Made by a program: the position numbers and the translations under genes. The notes under the pieces are model-generated. The model ran no database searches and was not told the DNA's origin. It saw nothing but the letters and a program-made list of their open reading frames with translations. Shown in pieces: positions 34,092-42,593 of a stretch of 64,000 nt of DNA. The DNA comes from Labilibaculum euxinicum. GTDB lineage: Bacteria; Bacteroidota; Bacteroidia; Bacteroidales; Marinifilaceae. The stretch's first letter is position 1. The number at the start of each line of letters is the position of its first letter. The stretch is from NCBI RefSeq assembly GCF_009795715.1, contig NZ_WTCR01000012.1, forward strand, positions 109,480-173,479, in the 5' to 3' direction.

Positions 34092-35492
34092 ATGAAAAGG
34101 TTTTTAAAATTGGGTTTGGGCTTGTTAATTGCAAGTTCTTTATTCGTATCGTGTTCTGATGACGACGATAATGCAATGCCGAATCTGTCGGTGAATAATG
34201 GTATTGTTCTTGAAAATAGTGCTACAGCAGCTATTACAGGATCAGAATTAAATGTTGTAGATACTGATACAGATGATATTGATATTATATATACGGTAAC
34301 AATTGCTCCTGAGAATGGTTTTCTTGCTAATACTGCTGATATTACAACTTCTGTAGCAAACTTTACTCAAGCCGATTTGACTGCTTCTAAAATTGTATAT
34401 GTACATGATGGAAGCCAAACTTTAACTGATGAGTTTTCTTTTACAGTTACCGATGGAGACAATGTATTAACAGGTATTTTTAATATCAGTATTGGCGAAA
34501 AACAGATTGGCTATTTTTATGTATTAAATGAAGGTAACTCTAATGGTTCTGTTACAATGATCAACAGAAATGATGAGGTGACCAACAATTATTTTTCATC
34601 AGCAAATAGTAGTGTTGCTTTAGGTCAATATCCTCAATCTATGGCAATTAATGATGAATATGCATTTATTGTTGTAACAACGGCAAGTGGTGCCGGTTAT
34701 GTTGAAGTTGTTACTGCTTCCGATTTTGTACATTACGCAACTATTGATGGTTTATCTTATCCTAGAGAAATTGCTTTTGCAAATGGAAAGGCTTATGTTT
34801 CAAATGGTAACGGAGCTGATGCTAATTATTCAAAACAGAATAATGAGGTTTACGTTATTGATTTAAAAACAATGAATAAAACCGGACAAATTGCGGTTGG
34901 CGCAGGACCAGAAAAAATGATTGTTTCAGGCGATAAACTTTATGTTGCAAACAGTGGGGGATGGTCGAACGACGACAATACTGTTTCGGTAATTGATGTT
35001 GATACAGATAAAGTCGTTGAAACAGTAACAGTAAAATCTTGTCCTAAAGATCTGGTTGTTGATGCGAATGGAAACGTCTGGGTTTATTGCGGAGGTGCTC
35101 CTGATTATTCAAACTATCCCAATGTGACTTATGTGAATGCTGGAATTTCTAAGATCAACACATCGTCAAGTGCGGTAACATCTTATGATTTATCCAATTT
35201 AACCACAACAGGAATCAAGAATATTGCGATTAGTAAAGATGAAAAAACAGTATATTTTATGTCTGATGCAGTATATGAAATGAATATTACCGACACTGCA
35301 TTACCAACAGCTAAGTTTATCGATGCAACATTCTACGGTATGGATGTGAATCCTGTTAATGGAAACCTTTGGTTGTGTGAATCAACGGGTGCTACTACTC
35401 CAGGGAAAGTTCACGTTTATTCTCCTCAAGCTGATAAAATAAAGGATTTTACTGTAGGGGGTGCTCCTAATTCGACTGTTTTTCGTTACTAA
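34092..35492 (+). CDS. btuG: BtuG-like surface cobalamin-binding beta-propeller lipoprotein
   Basis: A 466-residue lipoprotein. The signal ends ASSLFVSC (Cys21) followed by SDDDDN, the acidic export signal that sends Bacteroidota lipoproteins to the cell surface. Residues ~35-135 form a cadherin-like domain (VTIAPENGFLANTADITTSV, VYVHDGSQTLTDEFSFTVTDGDN). From ~140 on there is a seven-bladed YncE/DUF5074-type beta-propeller with repeats such as NEVYVIDLKTMNKTGQIAVG and NTVSVIDVDTDKVVETVTV. In Bacteroides, BtuG binds cobalamin with very high affinity on top of BtuB. The same place, riboswitch and propeller support that role here; the N-terminal cadherin-like domain is extra. Confidence 0.82.
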   Translation: MKRFLKLGLGLLIASSLFVSCSDDDDNAMPNLSVNNGIVLENSATAAITGSELNVVDTDTDDIDIIYTVTIAPENGFLANTADITTSVANFTQADLTASKIVYVHDGSQTLTDEFSFTVTDGDNVLTGIFNISIGEKQIGYFYVLNEGNSNGSVTMINRNDEVTNNYFSSANSSVALGQYPQSMAINDEYAFIVVTTASGAGYVEVVTASDFVHYATIDGLSYPREIAFANGKAYVSNGNGADANYSKQNNEVYVIDLKTMNKTGQIAVGAGPEKMIVSGDKLYVANSGGWSNDDNTVSVIDVDTDKVVETVTVKSCPKDLVVDANGNVWVYCGGAPDYSNYPNVTYVNAGISKINTSSSAVTSYDLSNLTTTGIKNIAISKDEKTVYFMSDAVYEMNITDTALPTAKFIDATFYGMDVNPVNGNLWLCESTGATTPGKVHVYSPQADKIKDFTVGGAPNSTVFRY

Positions 35493-35518
35493 GCAATTGA
35501 TTGTTATGTGAAATTTTT

Positions 35519-35553
35519 AGTGGCATTTCCGAATAAGAAATGCCACTTTTTTT
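35519..35553 (+). terminator. hairpin terminator of the btuB-btuG unit
   Basis: AGTGGCATTTC (35519-35529) and GAAATGCCACT (35537-35547) pair perfectly over 11 bp and are followed by seven T. Confidence 0.9.
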
Positions 35554-35645
35554 ATGCTTATTAATGAATAATAGGAGGACAATCGATTATTTGCTTATTT
35601 TTAAAGCTCCAAAAGCCTAACATAAACCAATAATCAATTAATTCT

Positions 35646-37898
35646 ATGAGAACTTCTATTTTGTTCTTGTTGCTGGTAAGCGCACAAGTTATGAATTCCT
35701 TTACTTCCACTGCACAAACAAGTAATTCTGTGAATATAATTCCAAAGCCATCAAGAATTATTAATGCAAAGGGTAGTTTATTGTTAAAAGAAGATGTGAA
35801 AATATTCTTTTCGGACGAAGTGGAAAACAAAGAGATATTACTTTCCTATTTGTGCGATCAGATAAATCAATTAACAGGTGTTGAAATTCCTAAAAAGATA
35901 ACGGGAAAGTTACCGGCATCTAATAAAATCATTTTTAAAAAAGTTAATGATAACAATTGGGGAGAAGAAGAATACTCTTTGATTGTTGATGTTACAGGAG
36001 TTTTGATTGAGGCTAAATCGGGTAAAGGTTTTTTTTACGGAATACAATCCCTTTTGCAATTGGTGCCTTTAAATACCGAGTTGAAAATTCCTTACGTAAA
36101 GATATTGGATGAGCCAAGGTATCCGTATCGGGGAATGCATTTGGATGTTTGCCGTCATTTCTTTTCTGTTGATTTTATCAAGAAGTATATCGACTTAATG
36201 GCAATGTATAAGATGAATACTTTTCATTGGCATTTAACCGAGGATCAGGGCTGGAGAATAGAAATTAAAAAATATCCAAAACTTACAGAGATTGGTGCGT
36301 GGCGAATTGAGAAGGATGGGAGTAAGTACGGGGGTTTTTATACACAGGATCAAATTAAAGAGATTGTAAAATATGCGTCGGAACGATTCATAACAGTTAT
36401 TCCGGAAATTGAATTGCCGGGTCATTCTGTGGCTGCACTTGCAGCTTATCCCGAACTGGCTTGTAACCAAGGACCTTTTGAGGTGGAGAACGAATGGGGC
36501 GTTTTTGATGATGTCTATTGTGCAGGGAAAGAGACTACTTTTGAATTTTTGCAAAATGTTTTGCTGGAGGTTATTGAATTGTTTCCCTCTAAATACATCC
36601 ACATTGGTGGCGATGAATGTCCAAAGGCAAGTTGGGAGAAATGTCCTTTGTGTCAAAAGAGAATGAAAGAAGAGGGACTGAAAGACGAACATGAACTACA
36701 GTCTTATTTTATCCAGCGAATGGAGAAATTTCTTTTGACAAAAGATCGCAAAATAATTGGTTGGGATGAAATTTTAGAAGGAGGATTAGCTCCTGAGGCA
36801 ACCGTTATGTCATGGAGAGGAACTGCAGGAGGTATTCAGGCTGCAAAACAAAAGCACGATGTGATAATGACACCTGGATCTCATTGTTATTTCGATCATT
36901 ATCAGGATGATAATTACATTGAGCCTACTGCTATTGGTGGTTTTACTTCCTTACAAAAAGTATATGAGTTTGAGCCAACACCTTCAGAATTAAATGAAGA
37001 TGAGGCAAAATATATTTTAGGAGCACAAGCAAATGTTTGGACTGAATATATGAATACCTCAGATCGGGTAGAGTATATGCTTGCTCCTCGAATCTGCGCT
37101 TTGGCGGAAGTTGTTTGGTCACCTAAAGGTCAGCGAAATTGGAATGATTTTCAGGACAGAATGAATCATCATTACGAATTACTGCATAAACATGAGATAA
37201 ATTCATTCATTCAGGCACCACATGGAGGAGTTAATAAGAATTTCTTTTTTGATCAGATGGAAATGCCTTTAGAGGTAAAATTGCAGGATGCTGAAATAAG
37301 ATATACACTGGATGGTTCAAATCCAGATGTGAACTCTAAAATTTATACTAAACCGTTGGTGATAGAAAATACGACAACCATTAAAACTCAAACCTTTCAC
37401 GAATCAGGCTTAAAGAGTAAAATAAGAACTATTGAATGTGTTAAAATTTCACCATTGGTGTCCGATACAATTTCTGAATTAAGTGAGGGATTAAAGTACA
37501 AAATTATAAAAGGGAAATTTAGTAATCTTGATGAGGTAACGTACGATGAGGTGATGCAGTGCGGAGTTCTGGATAAAATTAAGTTTCCTAAGGATATCGA
37601 GGAAGAGTACTATGCAATGGAAATAACAGGTTATTTAAAGATTGATAAAAAAGCAACTTATACCTTTTTTAATTATGCTGTAGATCCTGTTCAAATATCC
37701 ATTGGAGATCATGTTATAATAAGTAACAAAGGACTGAATGCAAGACAGGAACGCAGAGGCCGGATTCATCTGGACGAAGGTATGTACCCAATAAGAATTG
37801 TGATGGTGAAAAATACTCCTTACGCTAATCAGCAAGTATCTTGGTGTTCCAATTATTTTGATCAAATACCAATTAATTCCGAAAATCTATTTCATTAA
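35646..37898 (+). CDS. beta-N-acetylhexosaminidase, GH20
   Basis: A 750-residue exported glycosidase with signal peptide (about residues 1-24). An N-terminal GH20b domain is followed by the catalytic TIM barrel: YRGMHLDVCRHFFSVDFIKK, NTFHWHLTEDQGWRIEIKKY, VIPEIELPGHSVAALAAYPE and the catalytic Asp323-Glu324 pair in HIGGDECPKASW; substrate-binding Trp residues (MSWRGT, NVWTEYM) are present. A C-terminal beta domain (IRYTLDGSNPDVNSKIYTKP) and a carbohydrate-binding-like tail complete it. It releases terminal GlcNAc/GalNAc from glycans or chitin oligomers by the substrate-assisted mechanism. It has its own transcription after the 35.5 kb terminator. Confidence 0.93.
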   Translation: MRTSILFLLLVSAQVMNSFTSTAQTSNSVNIIPKPSRIINAKGSLLLKEDVKIFFSDEVENKEILLSYLCDQINQLTGVEIPKKITGKLPASNKIIFKKVNDNNWGEEEYSLIVDVTGVLIEAKSGKGFFYGIQSLLQLVPLNTELKIPYVKILDEPRYPYRGMHLDVCRHFFSVDFIKKYIDLMAMYKMNTFHWHLTEDQGWRIEIKKYPKLTEIGAWRIEKDGSKYGGFYTQDQIKEIVKYASERFITVIPEIELPGHSVAALAAYPELACNQGPFEVENEWGVFDDVYCAGKETTFEFLQNVLLEVIELFPSKYIHIGGDECPKASWEKCPLCQKRMKEEGLKDEHELQSYFIQRMEKFLLTKDRKIIGWDEILEGGLAPEATVMSWRGTAGGIQAAKQKHDVIMTPGSHCYFDHYQDDNYIEPTAIGGFTSLQKVYEFEPTPSELNEDEAKYILGAQANVWTEYMNTSDRVEYMLAPRICALAEVVWSPKGQRNWNDFQDRMNHHYELLHKHEINSFIQAPHGGVNKNFFFDQMEMPLEVKLQDAEIRYTLDGSNPDVNSKIYTKPLVIENTTTIKTQTFHESGLKSKIRTIECVKISPLVSDTISELSEGLKYKIIKGKFSNLDEVTYDEVMQCGVLDKIKFPKDIEEEYYAMEITGYLKIDKKATYTFFNYAVDPVQISIGDHVIISNKGLNARQERRGRIHLDEGMYPIRIVMVKNTPYANQQVSWCSNYFDQIPINSENLFH

Positions 37899-37990
37899 AA
37901 CAGGAGATCTAAATTTTATATTAAAAATCATTATTGTCTCATGCTTGTAATTTTCTGATTTTATGTATCTTGTATATAAAAACAGGAAAA

Positions 37991-38803
37991 ATGCAATCTA
38001 AAGAAGAAAATATCGGTTTAAGTTCATTTTATAGAGAGAGGTTCGATTCTTTTTTGAATAATTTGTCATTGGCTAAGCAAATTAAAGAAGAGGACATTCA
38101 CAAGCTGCGCGTAGATATTAAATACATACGAAGCTTACTGCTATTGATTGAAGAATTTGATTTGGATACCGATGCCGGCTCGAAACTATTGAAGCAGTTG
38201 AATGGCATTTTTAATAGTGCCGGTAAACTTCGGGCTCTTCAAGTTTCTAAATCATTGTTGTTAAACAGTAATGTTGATATCCCCTCTGAGATAATGCTTG
38301 TTTTAGATGGCAGGATGAATGTGAGTGTTGAAAAATTTGGAGCTAAATGGTCTGAATTCGAGATCCTAAAGTTTAAAAAAGGAGCAGCAAGTTTATGTTC
38401 CTCATTAAATCAGGTGAATATTTCGGAACTTAAAATAAAAACAGACAGCATTATTCACGATGAATTGGAAATAGTAAACAAGTTATTTAATTCGTCACAA
38501 GGAGAGGAATACCATCATGAAATCAGAAAGCTGCTCAAGGTTGTTAAGGCGCTTCAGCAATTACTGCTAGCCCTGCAGGATGATGAGAAAAGAAGACAAG
38601 CTTTGGATATTGTAAATTCAACCGAAACATTACTAGGTAATTGGCACAATTACCTAGTAATGGATAAGTTCTTGATTAAACTGGACAAGGAATTACCTCA
38701 ACCTTCAGTCAAGAGAATTCTTAAAAATTTAAAAAATCAGAACAATAAATTAAAGCTGGAATTAAAAAATGAAGCCGATAAATATTTGCGGAAGCATTTC
38801 TAG
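37991..38803 (+). CDS. CHAD-domain protein
   Basis: A 270-residue helical protein. The conserved-histidine helical domain is recognisable by IHKLRVDIKYIRSLLLLIEE, SAGKLRALQVSKSLL, HHEIRKLLKVVKALQQL and LLGNWHNYLVMDKFL, with basic residues next to each His, which suits binding of polyphosphate or other polyanions as reported for CHAD proteins. The longest frame begins at a TTG at 37934; the ATG at 37991 is better and removes a Cys-rich hydrophobic stretch without homology. Its TAG overlaps the stop of the convergent PBP gene. Polyphosphate granule association is an inference from the family. Confidence 0.85.
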   Translation: MQSKEENIGLSSFYRERFDSFLNNLSLAKQIKEEDIHKLRVDIKYIRSLLLLIEEFDLDTDAGSKLLKQLNGIFNSAGKLRALQVSKSLLLNSNVDIPSEIMLVLDGRMNVSVEKFGAKWSEFEILKFKKGAASLCSSLNQVNISELKIKTDSIIHDELEIVNKLFNSSQGEEYHHEIRKLLKVVKALQQLLLALQDDEKRRQALDIVNSTETLLGNWHNYLVMDKFLIKLDKELPQPSVKRILKNLKNQNNKLKLELKNEADKYLRKHF

Positions 38804-41196
38804 TTTTTGCGTCTAAATATGTTTTTAATTTTTTGATAAATTGATTTTTTCTCATTCTTACGCTTTTCCCGTCTCGCTTTTCGTTTCATTAATTTATCTT
38901 GATCTGTTGCTGTAACACCAAATAAATTATCAAAAAAGTTTGATTCCGGCGGTAAATAGTGTGGCATATCCAAGTCTGCCAAAATATCGCTGTCAGGTTT
39001 TGCAATAGGTGAGTTTGTATAGCGTTTAAAGTTTTTATTTGTACTTAATTTATTCATGAATTTACCGTAAATGGGTAAAGCCATGCTTGCTCCTTGTCCA
39101 AGACTCAAAGAGTTAAAATGAATACGCATATCTTCGGCACCAACCCATGCTCCGGCCACTAAATTGGAATTGTAACCAATATACCAGCCGTCCGCCTGAT
39201 CTTGTGTGGTACCTGTTTTTCCGGCTAATTCTCCTTGCAATCCATAAACTGAACGAAGCGATTTTGCTGTGCCTTCATTAACTACAGCCTGTAGCATATG
39301 ATTAATTATATCGGCATTTTGAGGAGATATCACAAACCTGTTTTCTTCCCTTTCAGCCGAAAGATCTACGATTAAATTGCCATTGTGATCTTCAATTTTG
39401 GAAATGTAGTAAGGAGCCGTATGAACACCTCTGTTAGCCAGAGTAGCATAAACCTGAATCATCTCAAGCAGTGAAATATTAGCTGTTCCCAAGGCAAGAG
39501 ATGGTACTTTTGGTAAACTACTGTCAATTCCCATTTCTTCAGCCAACACTATAGTATTACGTATTCCGGTTTCCAAAAGAACATCCACAGCAATAGTATT
39601 TACCGATTCAGCAAGAGCTCCTTCCATGCTGTAACTTCCTTCGTAAAGGTTATCCGCATTTCGTGGCGACCAATTATCGTATTCTTCATAAATTTTGCGT
39701 TCGTTGGGAAGGTACTCGAAAGGGGAAGTTCCTTCTTCCAAAGCAGCAGTATAAACAATTGGTTTAAAAATTGAACCAACTTGCCGCTTTGCTTTTACAT
39801 GATCATATTTAAAATGATCGAAATTGATTCCGCCAACCCAAGCTTTAATTTTCCCACTCTGAGGTTCCATGGCTAAAAATCCGGTGTTTAATACTTGGAT
39901 GTAATGTTTTATAGAGTCAAGAGGAGACATTTTTACTGTTTTATCTCCATTCCAGGTGAAAATTTTCATGTTCACCTTTTCGTTAAATATTTTATTAATT
40001 TCCGCAGCAGATTTTCCTTTTTGTTTAAGGGATTTGTAACGGTCAGATCTTAGTTTAGCGTCTTCTATTATATCTGTATTTTCCCCCCAGGGAGACCTTT
40101 TGCCCCAATGCTGAACGAATTGAGTTTGCAGATTTTTCATATGCTCTGCAACTGCCTGTTCAGCATTCATTTGCATTCTCGCATCTAATGTGGTTATAAT
40201 GTTTAGTCCATCACGATAAACATCATAGTAAGTACCATCTTCTTTTGGGTGTTTTTTTAATATTGTATTTGTTTCAATTCTTATTCTTTCCCGAAGATAA
40301 GATGCCAAACCTTTTTGGGTTGATTGTTTCTGATAATTGATAATTAGTGGCCGGGCCTGAATTTCATTCAATTTACGATCCGTAATGAAGTTATATTTAG
40401 CCATTTGACTCAGGACAATATTTCTTCTTTGTTTTGATCTTTCAGGATGGAGTCTTGGATTATACGATGTTGGCGCCTTAAGCATTCCAATAAGTACGGC
40501 ACATTCATGAATTTCAAGTTTTGATGCCGGTTTACTAAAGAACTGTCGGGATGCACTTTCAATACCAAAAACATTTTCGCCAAATGAAACTGTATTTAAA
40601 TACAACTGAAGAATTTCTTTTTTCGAATAAATTTTTTCCAGACGGGATGCAGTTATAGTTTCCTTAATTTTGTTTACCGGCATGCTTAATGGACCAAAAT
40701 TTCCCCGGGGATAAAGATTTTTTGACAGTTGCTGACTCAAAGTACTTCCTCCTCCTGAACTTTTATCGCCCATAACTAAGGATTTTACCAAAACGCGCAT
40801 CAAACTTCTTTGATCAATGCCTTGATGTTCGTAAAAACGAGCATCTTCAGTAGCGATTAGCGCATTGATTGCATCTGGAGAAATGTCTTTAAAATTTACA
40901 TTGGTTCGGTTTTCAGCATAAACTCTTCCCAACACAACACCATCTTCAGAATATATTTCAGATGCATTTGCATTTTTAATGCTTTTAAGAGTATAGTAAT
41001 CCGGCAATTTGCCCCAAAGGCCGATGTACACAGAACCTATTAAGATACCAATAGTTATCAGGAATATTAGTAGCCCGAATCCAAAAAAACGGATTAAGTA
41101 ACTAGAAAGTGAACGTTTTCCGGTATTCTTTTTTTTACTGCTTTTTTTCTTTTGAGAAGGAGTTTTTCCTTTGGAAGTTTTTTTTGCTGTTGCCAT
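38800..41196 (-). CDS. bifunctional penicillin-binding protein 1A
   Basis: A 798-residue class A PBP that polymerises and cross-links peptidoglycan. A Lys/Ser-rich cytoplasmic tail (1-30) and one transmembrane helix (about 33-57) precede the GT51 glycosyltransferase domain, with ATEDARFYEHQGID and GGGSTLSQQLSKNLYPRG motifs. The transpeptidase domain has SIFK (active Ser, in RQVGSIFKPIVYTAAL), SVN (AESVNTIAVDVL) and KTG (GELAGKTGTTQDQADGWYIG). A basic C-terminal tail follows. All catalytic motifs are intact. It is monocistronic; its start is the first ATG and no promoter could be fixed. Confidence 0.95.
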   Translation of the reverse strand: MATAKKTSKGKTPSQKKKSSKKKNTGKRSLSSYLIRFFGFGLLIFLITIGILIGSVYIGLWGKLPDYYTLKSIKNANASEIYSEDGVVLGRVYAENRTNVNFKDISPDAINALIATEDARFYEHQGIDQRSLMRVLVKSLVMGDKSSGGGSTLSQQLSKNLYPRGNFGPLSMPVNKIKETITASRLEKIYSKKEILQLYLNTVSFGENVFGIESASRQFFSKPASKLEIHECAVLIGMLKAPTSYNPRLHPERSKQRRNIVLSQMAKYNFITDRKLNEIQARPLIINYQKQSTQKGLASYLRERIRIETNTILKKHPKEDGTYYDVYRDGLNIITTLDARMQMNAEQAVAEHMKNLQTQFVQHWGKRSPWGENTDIIEDAKLRSDRYKSLKQKGKSAAEINKIFNEKVNMKIFTWNGDKTVKMSPLDSIKHYIQVLNTGFLAMEPQSGKIKAWVGGINFDHFKYDHVKAKRQVGSIFKPIVYTAALEEGTSPFEYLPNERKIYEEYDNWSPRNADNLYEGSYSMEGALAESVNTIAVDVLLETGIRNTIVLAEEMGIDSSLPKVPSLALGTANISLLEMIQVYATLANRGVHTAPYYISKIEDHNGNLIVDLSAEREENRFVISPQNADIINHMLQAVVNEGTAKSLRSVYGLQGELAGKTGTTQDQADGWYIGYNSNLVAGAWVGAEDMRIHFNSLSLGQGASMALPIYGKFMNKLSTNKNFKRYTNSPIAKPDSDILADLDMPHYLPPESNFFDNLFGVTATDQDKLMKRKARREKRKNEKKSIYQKIKNIFRRKN

Positions 41197-41451
41197 TCTA
41201 AATCTAATAACATCTTTATTTGTTACAATAACGCATAAATTTCAAAAAGATTATAACCTGAATAAATCCATTCTGAAAATTTCGCGTTCAAATGTAAACA
41301 ATAATACTTATTTTTTTAGTATCTTAATGTAACAGTCTGAATTGTTCATCGTATCACACAGTTGACGAGAAGACTTTTGGATGGTGTTAATTGCTTTAAT
41401 TGTATGATTTATATGATGTGATTAGTAAGTCTCATTTTTAAATTTACAGAT

Positions 41452-42588
41452 GTGGAGATAGAAAAATTAATCATAAGTTCAAGAAGTGAGTTTTCTAAAA
41501 TAAAAGAGATTCGGTTTAAGCCGGATTTGCTAATTATTTTTGGTGATGGAGAATTGATGTGCGAAAAGGAATTTAAGTCAACAATTAGAAATTCTTTTCC
41601 GGATACAAGGATTTTTGGATGTTCGAGCTCTGGTGAAATTTCAGGCTTGGAGGTATTCGAAAAGAGTATTTCCATTGCAGCAGTTAAATTTTCTTCTACA
41701 AAGCTTAGAATAGAATCTGTTGATCTTACCAAGTATAAGAACAATATTGAATGCGGTGAGAAATTGTGTGAGAAATTTCCTCAGAAGGATTTGAAGCATT
41801 TAATGGTTTTATCCGATGGGATTACTATAAATGGATGTAATCTTATTGAAGGGATTCAAAATAAATTGTCGAAGAAAGTTGCAGTTACAGGAGGATTGGC
41901 CGGAGACGGAACAAGATTTTCTAAAACCCTTGTGTTCGATAAAGAAGGAGTGGCAAAATCAAATTGTGTTTGCGCTTTAGGATTCTATGGAGATTCTATC
42001 TCTATTGGATACGGAACAAATGGTGGATGGAAGAATTTTGGCATTGAACGCCTTGTTACAAAATCAAAGGGTAATATTTTATACGAATTGGATCACCAAC
42101 CAGCTCTTTTACTATACAAACAATTTTTGGGGGAACGAGCGAAAGACTTACCTGTATCAGGTATGTCATTTCCATTAAGCTGTCGGGTGGGAGATTCTCA
42201 AAATGCTGTGATTCGCACCGTTCATGGAATAAATGAGAAGGATCAAAGCCTCATATTTGGTGGCAATATTCCTGATGGAGGATATGTGAAATTGATGAAA
42301 GCAAACGTAGATCGATTAATTTCAGGAGCTGAATTGTCGGCTAAAGCAAGTACTGATATGATTCCGAAAGGAGAGTCAGAATTCGCTGTTTTGATTAGTT
42401 GCGTTGGACGCAAATTAGTGCTTAAGCAATTGGTTGAAGAAGAAGTTGAAGTTGTTGCCGATGTGATAGGTAAACAGGCTGTCCTTACGGGATTTTATTC
42501 TTACGGTGAAATATCTCCGTTTAAAGAAGATGGTCCTAGTTTTCTACACAATCAAACCATGACTATAACCACCTTTTCTGAAAAATAA
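41452..42588 (+). CDS. FIST-domain sensory protein
   Basis: A 378-residue cytoplasmic protein with FIST N (RIFGCSSSGEISGLEVFEKS, MVLSDGITINGCNLIEGI, AVTGGLAGDGTRFSKTLVF) and FIST C (LGERAKDLPVSGMSFPLSC, FYSYGEISPFKEDG) regions. FIST proteins are thought to bind small ligands such as amino acids and to feed signalling. The start is a GTG at 41452; the in-frame stop at 41419-41421 leaves no ATG. It is followed after 5 bases by a hybrid histidine kinase, so FIST is likely the separate input module of that kinase. Confidence 0.88.
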   Translation: MEIEKLIISSRSEFSKIKEIRFKPDLLIIFGDGELMCEKEFKSTIRNSFPDTRIFGCSSSGEISGLEVFEKSISIAAVKFSSTKLRIESVDLTKYKNNIECGEKLCEKFPQKDLKHLMVLSDGITINGCNLIEGIQNKLSKKVAVTGGLAGDGTRFSKTLVFDKEGVAKSNCVCALGFYGDSISIGYGTNGGWKNFGIERLVTKSKGNILYELDHQPALLLYKQFLGERAKDLPVSGMSFPLSCRVGDSQNAVIRTVHGINEKDQSLIFGGNIPDGGYVKLMKANVDRLISGAELSAKASTDMIPKGESEFAVLISCVGRKLVLKQLVEEEVEVVADVIGKQAVLTGFYSYGEISPFKEDGPSFLHNQTMTITTFSEK

Positions 42589-42593
42589 AGCAT

